Shown here in pieces: positions 60,371 through 64,000 of a stretch of DNA of 64,000 nucleotides. The stretch is from positions 20,398,001-20,462,000 of the forward strand of contig OU612072.1 of the NCBI GenBank assembly GCA_914767715.1. Reading direction: 5' to 3'. Positions within the stretch are counted from its first letter, which is position 1, and every line of letters starts with the position of its first letter. The translations under genes were made by a program, and so were the position numbers. The notes below the pieces were generated by a model. That model saw only the letters and a program-made list of their open reading frames with translations, had not been told where the DNA came from and did not search any database. The DNA comes from Membranipora membranacea. Lineage: Eukaryota; Bryozoa; Gymnolaemata; Cheilostomatida; Membraniporidae.

Positions 60371-61139
60371 AATGTTACAGGAGGCAACGAACTTAAATTG
60401 TACGGAAAAGAATGTAAATGTTGGCATGCCTACCTGAGTTTCACTTGATGAGGCCCGATATTTACAAGTCTGAGTCTGTTGCATCAATTGAGCTAAAATG
60501 ATAATAAGGAATGACAACTCTTTGTTTGTCATCAATATCTGTCTAACCGCACACAATTCTTGTTGGTTAAAAAAAATGTTGTGGTGTTATTAATGGTGTA
60601 ACAATTATACCTGTACCTGTAATTGTTTATGAGGTTTATCAAGGGGCCTGATGTTTACAAGTCTGAGCTGGTTTGATCAACTGAGCTACAATGATATTAA
60701 CGAAGGATGACAGCACACAATTATTGCGTGTATCAATTTCAGCCAATTTATTATTAGCTTTTTTTTATTCGATTGCATTGTATGGATCCCATGACATCAA
60801 ACTATCTCAACCTTACATTCTTTGTAGTGTCTCACTTCTATCCTTAAACTGCTGTAAATACCTAATGCCGTTATCTTGTAGAAAGAATTAATGATGAGAT
60901 CATATGATTGATATCAAAGTGACGCAACTCAATCATGTGGAAGCTGGGAATATTGAATTAATTTACGCAAGCTATACAAATACTGCTGATCTTGTGCTTA
61001 TTATTGAGAGGGCGTTATAGCTCAGCCCCTCCCATATTTAATCAACATCAACCCAGTGAATTTTATGGATTCTTATTCTCAGTCACAACTAAGCAACATG
61101 ATACTATCTAGAGATAACTTCTGACTCACTCTTCAGATA

Positions 61140-62780
61140 AGGAAGGCCGGATTAAAGACATTGAAGGGTGCGAGGGATTGAATAGTCAATCAAAAACTGC
61201 CTCCCAATTGGACACAAATGATCCCTGGGCCACCGATCATCTGGCAGTTAATCTCACACAGGGTAAACAATTACAATTTCTTCATTGACATGAGATGATG
61301 GGGCTGCTTAGAGAGCATGTTCACGAAGCTATGGGTAAAATTTAACATTAAAGCAAACCGCTTACTGAGACTGCGAAATCTAGCAGTATTCATGCTGCAG
61401 TGTTATGTGGCTAGTACAAACTATATATAACCTGGTATCTTAACCAGAGAGCATACCTGCCATGTAAAACGACGGCAACTATTTGATACACAGTCATTCA
61501 GAAGAGCAGTTTCACTCTACATTAATTTTGTATGGCTAGTCTGTTATTTTAAAAATTTATTCAAGGCTGCCGTTTGTCTCAACTATTAATAATCTGTACG
61601 TTTTTACCAAGTGACATAGTATTAGGAAAAGCAGCTAATTTTGTACCTATACACACACATAATTAGGGAGCTTGATCATTTTAAGTTATATGTGGCATCC
61701 ACGAGTTGTTAAAAGACAAGAAAGTTCAATAAGAAAAAAGAACTTCATGTTTCTGTGAACAAGACAGTCATCTTAGCATTGCTTACAATTATGCCAAGCC
61801 CCGATGATTATTTAGAAGATGATGGATTGATAACTTTAAGTATTTGTAACAGGCCCCATGATTTATTTACAAGGCAGCCAGGGTTGTTACAAAGCTATTG
61901 GTATAGGCGTTCATCTATCAACGCTTCTGAAGTGAATGGTCAAGGGCTCAAGTGAGTGGCTTTCTCTTTCTAGAAGGTATACCAGTAGTGTAAGGGTTGC
62001 CCCACATCAACCCTCCAATGCCATACAAGCGGAACCAACGTGGTAGACTTAGGGACTCTGCTTGCAGAGTACAGATGTCGCTAAAGCTAAAACACCGTCC
62101 CTCTTACTTTACTGTTTAAAATTTGCCTAGCAGCTGCCTTCTGGTTTTCAAAAACAAGACATAGTTGTCTATGTCAAAAATTATTTTTTGCTAATTTGTA
62201 AAGTAACAGGTAATCATTAGTGCTATGAACTATGAATCTCTAGCTTCATGATATTGAATATGTCATTTGCTTCATTTCGATTAAAATTTCGGCCAATGTC
62301 AACTTGAACTTTTTGACAGTTTTTGTTAACCACAACACTAGAACGCAATTACCGGTTTAGATCATGGATGTATTTTGGTTTATATAACAAGTATTAAAGA
62401 TAGTATTAGGGAAAGAGATGTAAAGTTACTGATCAAGCAGGATGGGGACCCATGAGCTGTATCCAACACAGCTAACCTCAACAATGCGATCTAAATTTGG
62501 GAGCAAATCTTGGTGTCTCAAGGTACAAGGGCACGCTGTTAAAATTATAATGACGCATTATCACAAACACTTATTAGGAGATTTAACCTCTAGTAGTTTG
62601 ACACCCCCATACTTTTGGTAAGCAGTAACAATGCCGTAATAAACCAAGACTTTATTTTATTGTGTTTAGAAAGTTATACCAGACCCTCCCCCTTCAATGT
62701 TATTGTCAGTGGTCGTTGCTTCTCGCGGCAGAGTAAATTAACACATATTTTTAATTTGGCGATAGCCTTGAATTTCTAAT
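61140..62780. other. no gene seen
   Basis: AT-rich, unstructured apart from a small hairpin around GACTCTGCTTGCAGAGTAC near 62058. Open frames here are short and lack splice or motif support. Confidence 0.5.
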
Positions 62781-62795
62781 GCGCTTCAAACTTCT

Positions 62796-62861
62796 GATAA
62801 GAGAAGGAAGTAATCCTTTCACTGCTTAGTAATCCTAGGCTGTTGACATATTTCTCTTATC
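62796..62861. promoter_or_regulatory. isolated GATA-pair module
   Basis: GATAAG at 62796 and CTTATC at 62861 with the typical interior (CCTTTCACTGCTTAGTA, TGTTGACATA). It lies outside the segmental duplication, so the module is dispersed as its own repeat. Single sites recur near 63639 and 63742. Confidence 0.5.
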
Positions 62862-62959
62862 ACAGATCATTCAGAGATCACAGGCCAGTCTCTTTTAAAA
62901 TGTCTTTCGGGAAAAGTAAAGACTATAAATGTTTTAGACTACATAGGACTATAATTTTA

Positions 62960-63200
62960 TTAGGTATGTTGAACTGCAATGCATCTGTCTTGTGATTAAA
63001 AAAGTATTGGTGCTGGTAGGGCATGGCGGTCGCGTCCAACTCTGATTTGATTTGTTACCCAAAAAAATGCGTATTGGAAGGCAGACTCTGATAATTACTT
63101 TGTATTTACACAATTACTATCCTATCTCGATCCTTAGCACCATGAAGAGCGAAGGAAAGAATGCATGTGTGCATTGCATTGTGGGATCATAATAATTTAG
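62960..63200. repeat. copy of the TGCATTGTGGGAT dispersed repeat
   Basis: CAATGCATCTGTCTTGTGA matches 34880-34915 and GCATTGCATTGTGGGATCAT matches the motif at 34150, 34675 and 36905. Non-coding. Confidence 0.5.
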
Positions 63201-64000
63201 TTATCCCAATTTTGTCAGCCAAAAATTTAAAAAGATTGAAGAAAGGAAGACCAAAGTCGTGTCTACTCCCACTAGCAATGGTAAGCCTTATATCCAACCT
63301 CACCCAACAGCAGTCATTATTTGCAGGACTTGAATAAATACAGACGATGTTGGGGACTTGGGAACTAATACAGAAATTCTCCTCGATTATACACTTGATA
63401 TTCATAAACTGATTGCCTTGGTCTGAAGCAGGACATCTGACCATTCATTGCATCAAGACAAAGGGTAGGTGTATGAAGCTAAATATGCAGCCTGTTGACA
63501 TATTTTGATCGGTTCCTGCGATACACCGTAATCGTTCAAAGTAACGCTAAGTGATTGCTTAGAATTATCAATTTAATAGAGCAGCCTACACAGCTTTGCT
63601 TTTAAATCAAAGTCATGCTTAACAAAGTTTGTATCTCTTATCAATCGAGTTTCAAAGAAGCAAAATTGGACCGACTCATGTTCCTCGTCACTTACTAAAT
63701 TCCTTTTATAGCTTCAAAACTGTATGGTGCCTAAAGTATGTGATAAGAGCACCGAGTTAGCTTTTTACTGCTTGGCACTGATCCCTGCTAATGTGAATGT
63801 AGGCAGATAACTCCATTGTTTGCTATCTTTGTATATTCGACCCACTAGGGGCTGAATACCCAAGCAGAACAGACACCTCTCTTTTACTCATTATTGCTCA
63901 TGTTTAATTTGTACGGAGTTAAGTTCTTCCTGTTAAGGAAGAGGGCAACTCCATACAAAAAAGCGTTTTGTTTATCTAATCAAATTTATCCACAACATTT

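Larger units (their letters stand above)
51775..61137. repeat. segmental duplication, copy 2 (gene B locus)
   Basis: Collinear with about 21585-33775 in the same orientation. It includes the GATA-pair DNA, all gene B exons and introns and the 1.2 kb upstream of the start, and homology stops at TCACTCTTCAGATA. Confidence 0.8.

Overview
This window is nuclear DNA of an animal, most likely a marine invertebrate. The genes are split by introns with GT/GC-AG-type junctions, the DNA is AT-rich, intergenic stretches are long and full of dispersed repeats, there are tRNA-derived SINE heads, and the proteins are metazoan families (NHL propellers, HYR-like modules, an antistasin-like knot, a P2X7-tail 'ballast' domain). 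HYR-rich secreted proteins are common in invertebrate deuterostomes, but I cannot fix the phylum from sequence alone. No bacterial gene organisation, CRISPR array or rRNA was seen. || Layout. 0-0.5 kb: last exon of a minus-strand gene with an antistasin-like Cys motif. 0.5-21.5 kb: essentially gene-free, with SINE heads, a 703-bp palindromic transposon with a perfect 7-bp target duplication, small palindromes and a few doubtful exons. 21.6-33.8 kb: first copy of a large segmental duplication, carrying a complete 19-exon minus-strand gene (gene A, 32597 down to 23982) that reads in one frame for 1238 codons: signal peptide, NHL propeller, Thr-rich linker, twelve tandem HYR-like modules, a thirteenth variant module and a Cys-containing tail. 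Eleven of the modules are single 171-nt phase-1 exons in a tandem array that itself contains two near-identical 1585-bp blocks. 34-37.5 kb: a foldback element with ~350-bp inverted arms among related repeats. 38 kb: a SINE. 40.5-44.5 kb: plus-strand multi-exon DDE-transposase-like gene, eleven exons in frame. 44.7-45.2 kb: single-exon minus-strand P2X7-ballast-domain gene. 46.4-50.5 kb: minisatellites and a broken gag gene with a zinc knuckle. 51.8-61.1 kb: second copy of the segmental duplication, holding gene B, a paralogue with only three modules and a 32-nt frameshifting deletion in its NHL exon. 61-64 kb: repeats. || How it fits together. Genes A and B share exon order, intron phases, intron sequence and about 1.2 kb of upstream DNA, so they arose by duplication of a whole locus; the difference is the explosive exon amplification in A and decay or truncation in B. 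Upstream and downstream of each gene, and again at the right end of the window, lies a recurrent module with two convergent GATA-factor sites (GATAAG ... CTTATC) held 57-69 bp apart. The most interesting system here is this expandable, glycosylation-rich secreted receptor/lectin-like family with its duplicated GATA-pair control DNA. Its function is unknown and is not asserted.
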